A stretch of DNA of 64,000 nt from NCBI GenBank assembly GCA_021521415.1, contig JAIQDT010009074.1:1-64000 (forward strand), given 5' to 3'. The notes under the pieces are model-generated. The model worked only from the letters and a program-made list of their open reading frames with translations, was not told the DNA's origin and ran no database searches. Position numbers and translations under genes: made by a program. The DNA comes from Bidens hawaiensis (lineage: Eukaryota > Streptophyta > Magnoliopsida > Asterales > Asteraceae). Of the stretch, positions 46,601 through 57,301 are shown piece after piece. How positions within the stretch are numbered: position 1 is the stretch's first letter; every line of letters starts with the position of its first letter.

Positions 46601-47776
46601 CTAGTGAACTTGCAATCCTAGAAAGAAGTTCATTTCTCCCATAGAGCTCATGCTATATTTGGATTTCATCACCCCTTCAAACTCCAAACACATTTGTTCA
46701 ATGGTTGAACCAAAGATGATATCATCAACATATACTTGTAGCAGAAGCAAGTCTGACCCTTTTCTCTTGTAGAAGAGTGTCTTGTCAATGGCTCCTCTTT
46801 TGAAACCATTTTCAAGAAGATGGTTTGACAGCTCATCATACCATGCTCTAGGAGCCTGATGCAGTCCATAAAGGGCTTTGTTTAACTTATACACCCTGTT
46901 TGGATACATTGGATCCTCAAAACCTAGAGGTTGAGCTACATACACCTCTTCTTCAATCTTTCCATTTAGGAATGCAGACTTAACATCAAGCTGGAACACT
47001 TTAATGTTCTTTGAGGCAGCATATGCAAGAAAGATCCTGATAGCTTCAAGTCTTGCAACAGGTGAAAAGACTTCCTCAAAGTCTATTCCTTCTTCTTGAA
47101 GACATCCCAGTGCAACAAGTCTAGCTTTATTCTTAATCACCAAACCCCTCTCATCCCTTTTGTTTCTAAAAACCCATTTGGTTCCTATTGCATATCTGTC
47201 AATTGGCTTATCAACAAGATCCCACACATGTAGGTCTCTAAACTGTGCCAATTCCTCTTGCATTGCTTCTACCCAACTATTTTCTTTTAGTGCTTGAGCA
47301 ATGTTCTTTGGCTCTATTTGAGATAGGAAGCAAGAGTAAAGACAGATGTTTGCAATTTCAGAATGACTTCTAGTAACTCTTTCTTGTAGATTTCCAATGA
47401 TGTTTTCAAAAGGATGATTCTTTTCAACATAAGGAGTTTGAACAATCATATCTGTAGACACATTTGTGTCCAGATTTGACTCATTGAGATATGGTTCTTC
47501 AATGATCAAATCAGTTTCTGCATCATGAAATTCTGGTGCTTCATCATTATGTTGTCCTGAAGTAGATGCACCATTGTTTTCTAAGTTTAATATATGAAAT
47601 AGATCTTGAAATCTTGATGTAGTGACAACTTCTTCTCCATTAGTAAGGTTTCTTGAGTCACCCTCATTCTGAACTTGATCACTCTGTACATCTTGATTGT
47701 CTTGAATGTTCTCAGCATGCTCATGTTCATCAATGTTACATGAGGAATTCTTTACAAAAGTATACTCCTTTTCTTT
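46601..47776 (-). pseudogene. Element D reverse transcriptase
   Basis: After a TGA near 47774, an acidic linker leads into copia RT, open from 47509 to 46601 (302 codons): [100 protein letters not shown] and FFLGLQV. The YVDD catalytic box is intact (46732-46721). This is the best-preserved enzyme segment in the window, but it is cut off from integrase upstream and RNase H downstream by single stops. Confidence 0.88.
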
Positions 47777-49246
47777 TCAAGCAACCTTCTTCCGTAATTC
47801 TTTCAAGTCCAATGATTTCTTCTTTTTCTCTTCAATTTCACTAGTCTTGTAGAAAGATTTATCAAAGTCTTCAGGATAAATCTTGAAGGATCTTATCAAT
47901 TTCTCATGATCAAACAGCCATGTTGCACCATCAACTGTATTGAATTGATTCTCATTAAAGATGATGTCAGATGATTCTATAACACTCAAGTGGTCTTTCA
48001 CATAAACTCTGTAAGCTTTTGAGTGTGTAGAATATCCAACAAAGAAACAGTCCAGGGATTTTGTTTGAAACTTGTTCAAATAGTCCCTAGTGTTCAGAAG
48101 AAAACATTTGCATCCAAAGGGCTTGAAAAACTTGATATAAGGTTTTCTGTTATTGAATATTTCATATGGAGTTTTTTTATGCCTTTTGTTTACAAGTACC
48201 CTATTCTGAACATAGTAGGCTGTATTTATTGCTTTAGCCCAAAATGTGACAGGCAAGTTAGCATCTGCAATCATGGTTCTTGCAGCTTCAATCAAGTTTC
48301 CGTTTCTTCTTTCTGCTACACCATTTTGTTCAGGAGTTCTAGGAGCTGAGAATTGTTGTTGTATTCCTTTTGCTTCACAGAATTCTTGCATAACTCCATT
48401 CTTGAACTCAGTGCCATTGTCACTTCTCATCATTTTCACTTTCTTATTCAATTTGTTCTCAACCATTGTTACACAACCCTTAATCAACTCTGCAGTCTCA
48501 TCCTTGGTACTTAGGAAATAAACCCAAGTGTATCTTGAGTAGTCTTCAATGATCACAAGACAATATCTTTTCTTTCCTATACTTGGTACACTCACATGAC
48601 CAAAGAAATCCATGTGAAGTAATTCAAGTACTTGATCAATTGAGTTGATGAGCTTTGGATTATGAGTAGATTTGTGTTGTTTTCCCTTTTGGCATGAGTC
48701 ACAATGATCTTCCAATTTGAACTCTCTTGTGGGTAAGCCTATGACACGCTCACCTTTGACAAGTCTATTCATGTTCTTCAAGTTCACATGACACAGTTTT
48801 CTATGCCACAATTTTGACTCATTTTCAGTGGCTTTGGAAACAAAACATGCACCTCCTCTTGAAACAGCTTCTTTCATATTCAATTCATACAAATTACCAT
48901 TTCTTGGTGCCATCATCATAATCATTTCAGGTGGGATCACAAATTCAGGTTTTAGAATGAAACAGTGTGAATCATCAAAACTGACCTTGTAACCCTTATC
49001 ACACATTTGTGATATACTCAGCAGATTGTACTGAAGACCCTCAACATGAAACACATTGTCAAATGAAACCTTTCCATTTGTCAAGATCCCTTTCCCTACA
49101 ATCTTTCCTCCATTTTCATCACTCCCAAAAGCTACAGGACCTTCATACTTTTCTTCATAATTGACAAGAGATCTCTTGTCACAAGTCATGTGCCTAGAAC
49201 AACCACTATCCATGTACCATATATCATTCAAAGGAGTGGACTGTTC
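47777..49246 (-). pseudogene. Element D protease and integrase (long open frame)
   Basis: Open for about 490 codons. The protease core is WYMDSGCSRHMT (Asp-Ser-Gly at 49210-49202), with VAFGSDENGG after it. The HHCC module is LWHRKLCHVNLKN...CDSCQKGKQHKS. The integrase core carries all three acidic residues: Asp in LLHMDFFGH, Asp in MRSDNGTEFK and Glu in PEQNGVAERR. The GKxx-type C-terminal part (DCFFVGYSTHSKAYRVY) and a Lys-rich tail follow. The stop at 47774-47776 replaces a Gly seen in C. All catalytic residues are retained, so protein from this piece could have been active recently. Confidence 0.88.
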
Positions 49247-49302
49247 CTGCACATACAAAGAAAGTTTGATTAGTTGAGTGATGAAGTGCAAGCTTTATCA
49301 AC
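49247..49302 (-). promoter_or_regulatory. Possible 56-nt intron at the gag/pol frame switch
   Basis: Minus strand: CTGCAA|GTTGAT...CTCAACTAATC...TTTCTTTGTATGTGCAG|GAACAG. Removing it fuses the linker frame and the protease frame in phase 0 and deletes the TAA that ends the linker. It has branch-point-like CTAAT, a T-rich tract and a CAG acceptor. It is shorter than ordinary plant introns, and a programmed frameshift or a plain mutation are alternatives. Confidence 0.3.
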
Positions 49303-51714
49303 TTGCAGCTCATCAGATTCAATTTCAGACACAGCTTGGGAAGTGAGTGTTGTTGGTTCAGGATCTCCATGAGTGACTTCTAAATTGTCTGAATTGTCTG
49401 TTTTATAACCACACTCTCTTGGTGTCTTAGCATATGAAGTTGAGGTCTGTAATTCAGCTGAGTCAGTTGCATACTCTTTGATCACATAATCCTTCTTTTC
49501 ATAGTAGTCTCTTACATCTGCAACTGTCTCAACCTTAATTTCAATCTTAGGTTTCCAAAGGAAACCTTGTGGTTCGTATCCATGCTTTAACAGAAACTTC
49601 TCATCACCAGTGAGTTCTGTTGGTTTCTTTCTAGGAAATGCATTTTTCTTTCTTGTCTTCTCACTGCTTGATGATCCTTGAGAACTATCAGATTTCACTG
49701 ATTGACTGTCTTGTTTGATTTTCACAGGCTGATAGTTCTTCTTCACCAATTTCTCATTTTTCTTAGGAGACACACTTCTTCTTACTGATTTAGTCACTTG
49801 TTTCTTTGTTTTGACATCAGTTTTCTTTTCACTCCTTGTCTCCTTTGCAGATTTCTTTTCTTCTTTGTTCATGGTTTCATTTCCACACACCTTTCCTTTT
49901 CCCAGATATACATCATACTTCTGTTTGTATAGGACAAAGTCTTGTCCATACTTTGTTCCATTTGGTACATGAAAAGGTTGGAATTTCAATCTTTCATCAC
50001 ATGAGTCTGTGAGATGACCATACTCATCACACTTCTTGCACCAAACCTTTCCTTTGAATGCTTCATGTTCTTTAGGTTTCTTGAACCTTTCACTTGGTCT
50101 TGGCTCATTGACACCAATGGTCTTCTTGTTTTTCAGACTATCAAACTTGATTGAGAAAGGAACAAATTCCTCAATCTTGATATCTTTTCTTTCAGTCTTA
50201 CTTTTTACAAACACAATTTTTTGCATATTCGGTTGTTCTTCATCCTGATTTTCTCTGTTTCTTGATTGTCTTTTCTCATATTCTTCCATATTTTCCACTT
50301 CTCCAACATCTAACACTTCATGACTAGAGAAAATAGGATAAATAGGAATGAAGTTTCCAACATTCACATCTTCTTTCACCCTTTTCTTTTTATTCTGTTT
50401 TATCCTTTCCAATACTTCTTGGCTTGGAGGCCTTACAGCATTGTAATTTACCTTCTTTCTTTCACATATGTCAAATGACACATGTTCTCTTTTCATTCTT
50501 TCATTATGTTTCTTCATTCTTGGTGTGACTGGTGGATATTTTGGAAGTTTGTCAACTGATTCTGGTTTCTTGTATCTGCTTCCTCTTTCAGCAGCTTTGA
50601 GTTCCTCTTCAGTAATCTGATCACGCAAATCACTTAGGTCATCGTGATTCAAATCAATTGACTCAAGGTCATATTCAGAGACTTGAACTCCAGTTGACTT
50701 TTCTTCTTTCAACTCTTTCTTCACAACAAACTCTCCTTCTTCACTAACCTCAACAATCTTGTACAAATCCACAAGTTCTTCTTTGTCTTGAAAGACATCT
50801 TTGAATTGTTGTAGATATGCATTTCTTTTTTCTTTATCAACCTTTGGCATAAAGTTGTTGTTGAAAGGTGGTGGTACTACTTTGTATTTGTCTTCTTCTT
50901 TAACTTGGTTTAGTATTCCACAAATGTTACCAGTGGAGACCAAGTTCTTTAAGAATTCATTTTCAGCTTGCAGTTTTGTGTTCAGCACTTTCTCTTCTAT
51001 AATCATTTTCTTCAATCCATCAATTTCAGTGGTAAATCTTTTCTGAGCTCTGTAACTGTTTACACAATCTTCTTCCAAACTTTTCATTCTTTCCTCACTC
51101 ACCATTTCACTTGCTTCATATGCATTGATGATACTTTTTTTCTTAAAACACTCACTTTCCAGCTTGCCTACCTTCAATTTTAGTTCATTGATAACTTCAG
51201 TTAAATCAATAGTAGGAGCAGAATGTACCTGAGATGATGATCCGGCTTCTTTTTCAATTATAGCCATGAATGCTACATTTTCCCTCTTAATATCATCTGC
51301 AATGTCCTCTTCATGATTGCTCCAATCAAAGTTACCTTCATGCTGTGTTGTTACAACAACATTTCCTTGGTTTCTTGGTTGATTTTGGTTTGCTGGAACA
51401 GTGTTATTTGGAACATTTTGAACTGCTTGAAGATTTTGATGGTTGTTCATTTGAAAACCTTGATTTTGTTGCATACTTTGATTATGATTATTCATTTGAG
51501 GCTGAAAGTTGTTGAAGTTGGGATTGTAGTTATTGTTGGGATTGAAGTTGTTGTTGGGATTGAAGTTGTTGTTGTTGTTGAAGTTTTGGTTGTTGTTTCG
51601 TTGCTGGTATTGCTGCTGACCTCTTGTCTGTTGATTCTGGAATTGATTCATTTGATAGTTCTTTGGCAGATTGCATTCTCTTACAGAATGTCCTGGCTGT
51701 TGGCAATTGTAGCA
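49270..51714 (-). CDS. Element D gag C-terminus and 793-codon linker frame
   Basis: Uninterrupted from the zinc knuckle CYNCQQPGHSVREC (51714-51673) through 793 codons from Met 51651. In order: Asn/Gln-rich tract (51650-51300), acidic segment, long Lys/Glu coiled coil (about 51150-50750), conserved EHVSFDICE word, basic/acidic alternating region, a second CCHC knuckle WCKKCDEYGHLTDSC (about 50048-50000), Lys/Ser-rich region, and FLLKHGYEPQGFLWKP (about 49600-49550). The same arrangement exists in element C. Two zinc knuckles ~550 residues apart separated by coiled coil is unusual for copia gag. It is the longest open frame in the window, but its natural start belongs to the disrupted gag upstream. 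Confidence 0.75.
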   Translation of the reverse strand, partial: CYNCQQPGHSVRECNLPKNYQMNQFQNQQTRGQQQYQQRNNNQNFNNNNNFNPNNNFNPNNNYNPNFNNFQPQMNNHNQSMQQNQGFQMNNHQNLQAVQNVPNNTVPANQNQPRNQGNVVVTTQHEGNFDWSNHEEDIADDIKRENVAFMAIIEKEAGSSSQVHSAPTIDLTEVINELKLKVGKLESECFKKKSIINAYEASEMVSEERMKSLEEDCVNSYRAQKRFTTEIDGLKKMIIEEKVLNTKLQAENEFLKNLVSTGNICGILNQVKEEDKYKVVPPPFNNNFMPKVDKEKRNAYLQQFKDVFQDKEELVDLYKIVEVSEEGEFVVKKELKEEKSTGVQVSEYDLESIDLNHDDLSDLRDQITEEELKAAERGSRYKKPESVDKLPKYPPVTPRMKKHNERMKREHVSFDICERKKVNYNAVRPPSQEVLERIKQNKKKRVKEDVNVGNFIPIYPIFSSHEVLDVGEVENMEEYEKRQSRNRENQDEEQPNMQKIVFVKSKTERKDIKIEEFVPFSIKFDSLKNKKTIGVNEPRPSERFKKPKEHEAFKGKVWCKKCDEYGHLTDSCDERLKFQPFHVPNGTKYGQDFVLYKQKYDVYLGKGKVCGNETMNKEEKKSAKETRSEKKTDVKTKKQVTKSVRRSVSPKKNEKLVKKNYQPVKIKQDSQSVKSDSSQGSSSSEKTRKKNAFPRKKPTELTGDEKFLLKHGYEPQGFLWKPKIEIKVETVADVRDYYEKKDYVIKEYATDSAELQTSTSYAKTPRECGYKTDNSDNLEVTHGDPEPTTLTSQAVSEIESDELQVDKACTSSLN

Positions 51715-52665
51715 GATTGCCTTGGACTTGTCAAATCCAATCCTTTCATTAGGACCAGAGACCAGAGATCTACCAGTTCACCACTAGGGTGAGGAACATT
51801 CCCACTAGCCATAGAGGCAGAATCAGTGTCATCAATCAGTTGCACATTGAACCTCTGCTGATTTCCTTGATTGATTGTGCTACCTCCAATGAATGATTTT
51901 GGAGTATCAGCATTGTGTTCAACTGGTTCTTCAATAATAGGAATCTGCTGTTGATTCTTGGTAGACAGATTTCCCATGGGTGCAATCAATGCATTTGTAA
52001 CATTGAAGCAGGGTCTTTCCTCCTTAATCATTTCATTTTCTATCATCTCTATTTCTGCAGCTTGAAGAAAACACACCACATCATCTACTTTTAGCTCATT
52101 GAAGTTGTGCTTTGTAAGGATGAACTTGCAGGCAGTATACCACTCCTTTGGCATAGAGTTCAGCAGTTTAGTATTAAGGTCAAAGTCAGTCATGACATAG
52201 TCTGTAGTTCTGAGCTCATTGACAATTCCAAGAAATCTCTCCAGAAATGATTTCAACCTTTCTCCTTCTTTGTACTTGAATCTTTCTAACTGCTGCTTTA
52301 ATCTCTGCTTCTTGATGTTCTTGAGTTCAACATTTCCTTCAAACATCTCAAGTATTGCATCATACATTGCCTGGCATTGGGATGATGTGCAACCTTGGTG
52401 AGTATCTCCCAAGATAGACCTAGCTTCAACATAGCTAAAGCCTTGTCATCAACTTTTCTCATCCTTTCTCTCCAGCAGCAGTGGCTGTAGTATTTGCACC
52501 TTCTTCAGCTTCCCCTTGTGGACCATTCTTGATGGAGTTCCACATATCAACATTATTGTAGCATACGGCTGCTTCAAAGAGTACTTTCCACTTGGTAAAG
52601 TTTTCCTGTCCATACAATCTTGGTATCTTGTTAGTAGACACCTCTTGTTCTTCATATCCAGACAT
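51715..52665 (-). pseudogene. Element D gag N-terminal part
   Basis: ATG at 52665 (Met-Ser-Gly), then KIPRLYGQENFTKWKVLFE as in C. Two frameshifts (near 52480 and 52395) break the UBN2 domain. The frame 52412-51681 contains LKQQLERFKYKEGERL, LNSMPKEWYTACKF and FLQAAEIEMIENEM. A further frame change near 51780 coincides with loss of ~80 residues present in C just before the zinc knuckle. This damage would prevent a full-length Gag from this copy. Confidence 0.85.
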
Positions 52666-52955
52666 TTTGAGAAATCAAAAATCAATTTCTTTGTAAAAAC
52701 AGAGTTTCAAAATAATCAGATCCGAAGGCAGATTGTTCAGATCTAATGTGTCTGATGTGATTAGAACAAGATTTAAAAGTAAAGATGAAAACTTTAATTG
52801 AAATAAGGAAGAGAGAACACCGGTAGATTGTAGATCTGGAAGAAAAATGAAAAACAGAGTGGCTGGCGTCACTTTTCAATGTAACAGTGGTCTGCTTACG
52901 TCATTCTTCTTCAAATCTTCAATCAACAACAATCTTTCCAAAATAGCAGTAATCA

Positions 52956-52968
52956 GCTCTGATACCAC
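52956..52968 (-). promoter_or_regulatory. Primer-binding site of element D (iMet tRNA)
   Basis: Minus strand GTGGTATCAGAGC, one base after the LTR end at 52970; a perfect initiator-Met-tRNA complement, in contrast to element C. Confidence 0.92.
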
Positions 52969-52969
52969 T

Positions 52970-54193
52970 TGTCTGGTCCCTCGATTTCAGCTGGATCTTA
53001 CTTAATCATGTCATAACTCACACAGATTAATGTGTTGACAAGAGAGTTAATGTTGGGTTGCTATATTTAGAAAGACGACCGTTTGTTAAAGGCGGAATCA
53101 ATAACAAACATACGGTTGCTTAGTGAGTATTCAATGATAACCAACACAATCAAGATTCACTCAAAAGATTTTCATTTATATAACTTTCATCATACAAATA
53201 GGATTAATCGATTTATGGTTTTCTTGAAGGAGGGCTTATCCGTACAAAGACAGCCGCCACACAATATTCTTTCTTAATTAATTTGTCTCTGCCTTATCCG
53301 GATTGTGTGTCCTCGTCTCGTGTCTCTGTGGAGACGTGCCCTAATTATTCCTTTAATAGGCCTGCCATCCTAGGACAGCTGTCATTCCTTCTAGAAACCC
53401 TAAATACAATCGTACATATTCAAATTACATATTCAAAATAAACTAAGTGTAAAACAAGTCTTCCGAGTACGCTGTGTACTCTGCCATCCTTTGGAACTTG
53501 GTAACGTAGAAGTGTGCCCGGGATCAGTTTCCGAGTAGACTTTACTTGAAGAGTATTTTACAAAGTAAAATACTCACTGGGTAGACTCCAGTCTTCTTGA
53601 CTTTGCCAGACTTTGCCCGAAAAACCCTTACGAGCAACCTTGTTCTTCGATGGTCCATTTCAACTCTTTGCTATAAAATAACTTATTAGCAAAGTGTACT
53701 CGGGAGTATAATACCTTGCTTGAGTTGAACCTTGCCCGATGTTACTTAAAGATATTCCATTTACATCAAGCTTGTTCGGACCACTATTATTAATGAATAC
53801 CTTGCCCGGTCTTACAATTACTTGGCTTCATGGACTAGGTTAGCCAAAAGCTTACTCGGGATAGAACCTTACTTGGCTATGAAGAACAGACTTGCTTGAT
53901 AAAGTGAACCTTGCTCGGATATACATAAACTAGTGAACCTTGCCCGGCAATGCACTATATTGCAAACCTTGCTCGGATATCCACTAAAGAAGACTACTTG
54001 AAGTAAACCTTGTCCGATAGACAAAATATCGTACCCGGCTAAGTAAAAGCTTGCTCAGATGTCTAAGGTGTGCCCGGATCCATACTTAGCGAATTCTGAG
54101 GAGGTTGAGAAGATTCCAATCTTCCATGTACTTCATTTTGGTCAAATCTTTGACTCAACAATCTCCCCCTTAGGTCAATTGTTTGACTCAACA
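52970..54193 (-). repeat. 5' LTR of element D (1224 bp)
   Basis: Same ends as the 3' LTR, and shorter by 28 bp through a deletion between short direct repeats (CTTCCGGGTA / TTTCCGAGTA, near 53460). The TATA position reads CCTATTAAAGG (53360-53350) against CCTATAAAAGG in the 3' LTR. Confidence 0.92.
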
Positions 54194-54198
54194 AAGAA

Positions 54199-55313
54199 AC
54201 TGAATTTCATGATGTAACAACTGATTTGATCATTGATGAACCTGATCTCAATGACACAAATCTAGATTCAAATGTGTCTACTAATGGAATTGTGCAAACT
54301 TCCTATGTTGAAAGAAATCATCCACTTGAAAACATCATTGGGGACATTAATAAAAGAGTTACAAGAAGTGCATCAACTGCAAACATCTGTTTGTACTCCT
54401 GCTTTCTATCCCAAACTGAACCCAAGAACATTGTTCAAGCTTTAAAAGACAATAGTTGGGTAGAAGCAATGCAAGAGGAGTTGGCTCAATTCAGAGATCT
54501 GCAAGTGTGGGAACTTGTAGACAAGCCAAGGAATAGGTATGCCATTGGAACCAAATGGGTTTTTAGGAACAAGAGGGATGAGAGAGGGATTGTTATAAAG
54601 AACAATGCTAGACTAGTTGCACTAGGCTGCTTACAAGAGGAAGGTATTGACTTTGAGAAAGTGTTTGCACCACTGGAAAGGCTAGAAGCTATCAGATTCT
54701 TTCTGGCCTATGCTTCTTCAAAGAATATTCAAGTTTTTCAATTGGATGTTAAATCTGCCTTTCAAAATGGAAAAATAGAAAAGGAGGTATATGTGACTCA
54801 ACCACCAGTTTTGAGGATCATGATTATCCTAACAGAGTATACAAGTTAAACAAGGCTTTGTATGGATTACATCAAGCTCCAAGAGCTTAGTATGATGAGT
54901 TATCAAATCACCTACTTGCTAATGGTTTTCAAAGGAGAGCCATTGACAAGACCCTGTTCTACAAAAGGAAAGGAAGAGATATACTCCTTCTACAAGTTTA
55001 TGTAGATGACATCATCTTTGGGTCTACCAATGAACAAATGTGCATTGAATTTGAAGAAGTAATGAAGTCAAAATAGTGCATGAGCTTCATGGTTGAAATG
55101 AATTTCTTTCTGGGTCTACAAGTTCAGAAAAAGAAATATGGCATATTCATTTGTCAATCAAAGTATGTGTAGGACATTCTGAACAAGTTCAAGTGTCAAG
55201 ACCTCAAAACTGCTTCAACTCCAATGGACACCAATGAAAAGATGATTGCAAATGAAAAAAGGGAGCCTATTGATGAACATGAGCACATAGCAAAAGTTGA
55301 ATCTCTGATGTAT
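54199..55313 (+). pseudogene. Element C reverse transcriptase, after D
   Basis: Resumes the acidic linker cut at 36072 and runs into [58 protein letters not shown]. It is open to about 54790, then shifts frame ([12 protein letters not shown], a stop at 54888). The YVDD box is intact at 54999-55010 ([11 protein letters not shown]). Stops occur near 55076 and 55170. The start of RNase H is cut at Ser-Leu-Met-Tyr by the solo LTR at 55314. Confidence 0.85.
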
Positions 55314-56029
55314 TGTAACATCCTACTTTTGGTTATAATAATAAAATATATTTCATTTATTTTATATTGTGTCGTTTCTCGGTTTAGATAATAAACTGTA
55401 CGCTGTTGGGCTTGAACTTTAGAAGATGGAAAATAAGATGGAATGGGCCTTAGGTCCATGGGCTTAAGGGAGTATAAATGCCCCTTAAACCCTAAACCTT
55501 TCCATTTTTATCCATTCTCTACACCCTAGCCTACACCATCAAAACACACACAAGACAATCCTTTAACCCGAGCCTAGATCCAAAGTTGAAAACCCAAGAT
55601 TTGTTGGTGCTAGATCGTCGTGAAGAACCAGAACAACATCAAGGCTTAACCGTGTTCGTATTTCGACTCCTTTAAGGTACATTTATGATTAGAAATCGTT
55701 CGTTTAGGTTCGGAATGGTTTGGGAAATCATGGATCTGTGTTTGTATGTTGAAAACGAACCCAACACAAGAAATATTACGGAAATCCATTAACGTTTGAT
55801 AGGTTAATCGATAACCTAAAAGAACCAGTAACCTTTATGCCTAAATCGCACCCTATAAACATGAAAATTTGGATGATTGAATGGTTAGGGTTTGTAGGCG
55901 CTGTGATTCCGAATCCATGGATACCAAAATCATGTTGTTTGGTTAAGAAACGAGGGTTTAATTGCAGATCTAAGATCTGTTGACTATTTGCTGTTCTTGA
56001 TAATTTTGACTTTGACCTTAAGTCAAAGT

Positions 56030-56290
56030 CTGGATAAGAACAAGAGTGATTCGTTATAATTGATCAATTTGTTACACATTCATAACGAATGGGACTAATT
56101 CGTGTGATTTAATAACGAATAAACCTTTAATTCGTTATCCTCCCATTCGTTACATCAAGATAACGAATCAGGTCACGTTAGATAACGAATTAGACTAGTG
56201 AACGAGGATAACAAACCATATAACGAATCAAGTGATTCGTTATTTACCCAATTCGTCATGATAAGGTAACGAATCAGAGGACGAATCTGA
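56030..56290. repeat. ATTCGTTA / TAACGAAT cluster in solo LTR
   Basis: About fourteen copies in both orientations over 260 bp, equivalent in position to 14280-14600 in the related LTR. Confidence 0.75.
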
Positions 56291-56625
56291 TGATGAAAAG
56301 TAAAGAATTCAGGTGAGTTTCTAGCCCCATTTCCTTGTTATGTTTTCGGGGCTGTGTGCATACTCGATGTGATAGTTAATACACTTACCTTAACTGGTAA
56401 GTGTATGCCTTATATGGTTTATATGTTATGTATGTATATCTTAAATGTAAATGAAATATTGTCGGTACGTGAACGATCTTCGGATATTGCACGTGCTAAC
56501 AAGGGAGGTATGTTATGATAGATGAATGTATATGATAGATATATGTACGATGTATGGATATGTATGATTTATTAAAGAAAGTATGTATGTTATGAGTATG
56601 CAAAGACAGTATGCACGAAGATGAA

Positions 56626-56870
56626 GAAAGAGGGATCAGACCCTAATAATATCTGAGATAGAGAAGAAAGGGATCAGACCCTAATAATATCTGAGATAGA
56701 GAAGTAAAAAGGGATCAGACCCTAATAATATCTTAGAAAGACAAGAAAGGGATCAGACCCTAATAATATCTGAGATAGACAAAGGAAAGAGGGATCAGAC
56801 CCTAATAATATCTGAGATAGAAAAGGAAGGGATCGGACCCTAATAATATCCGAGATAGAAAAGGACAGTA
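56626..56870 (+). repeat. Tandem array, GGGATCAGACCC unit, ~6 copies
   Basis: Units of about 40-46 bp: GGGATCAGACCCTAATAATA followed by TCTGAGATAGA and a short A/G-rich joint. The last unit has GGATCGGACCC and CCGAGATAGA, a matched change in both halves. Confidence 0.85.
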
Positions 56871-57301
56871 ATTTATATAGTATGAAAGTAATAAAGTATG
56901 AACGTATGTATGAACTTACGTAATGATATTAAAGTAGTAAAGTAATTATTATGTGTCTTCAGATGCATAATGGAAGGTAAGTGCACGCATGATATAATGT
57001 GTGATTAACTAGAACTCACTCAGCGTAGCTGACTTTTAGTATGCACGCAGGCTAATCGACTGAGACAGCTGGCTTGAGGGAGACATATGGTAACACTGAA
57101 GAGGCTGGCATCTGAAGATTTGTCGTGTTGTTTTGAAACTATGTTTTATGTTATTCTTTTAAAAGATAAGTTATGGATGTTTGTAACGGATGGTTGACAG
57201 TTTTTATTTTCTGCGAATGTTTTAATTAACTCTGATTTTAGAACTGCGTTTATGAGTAAATCCAACGTCCAAATGTGAGGCACCCGTAACGGGTCCTTAC
57301 A

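Larger units (their letters stand above)
36073..54193 (-). mobile_element. Full-length Ty1/copia (Sirevirus-like) element D, ~18.1 kb
   Basis: Minus-strand element: 5' LTR (54193-52970), primer site, gag, long linker frame, protease-integrase, RT, RNase H, 3.3-kb spacer, ORF3 (42111-37493), polypurine tract, 3' LTR (37324-36073). Flanked by AAGCA (36068-36072) and AAGAA (54194-54198), a one-mismatch target duplication inside element C. The LTRs differ by a few percent plus a 28-bp deletion, so D is much younger than B. Several frameshifts and stops still exclude autonomous activity as assembled. Its size exceeds the usual copia range because of the linker, spacer and ORF3. Confidence 0.92.
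55314..57301 (+). mobile_element. 2.0-kb solo LTR, same family as 12650-15195
   Basis: TGTAACATCC...GGGTCCTTACA, with a perfect 5-bp target duplication TGTAT (55309-55313, 57302-57306). It shares its 3' ~150 bp, the TTTCTAGCCCCATTTCC middle and the ATTCGTTA cluster with the minus-strand solo LTR in element B. The tandem array differs: here a ~45-bp unit. It splits C's RNase H codons and has no coding of its own. Confidence 0.88.
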
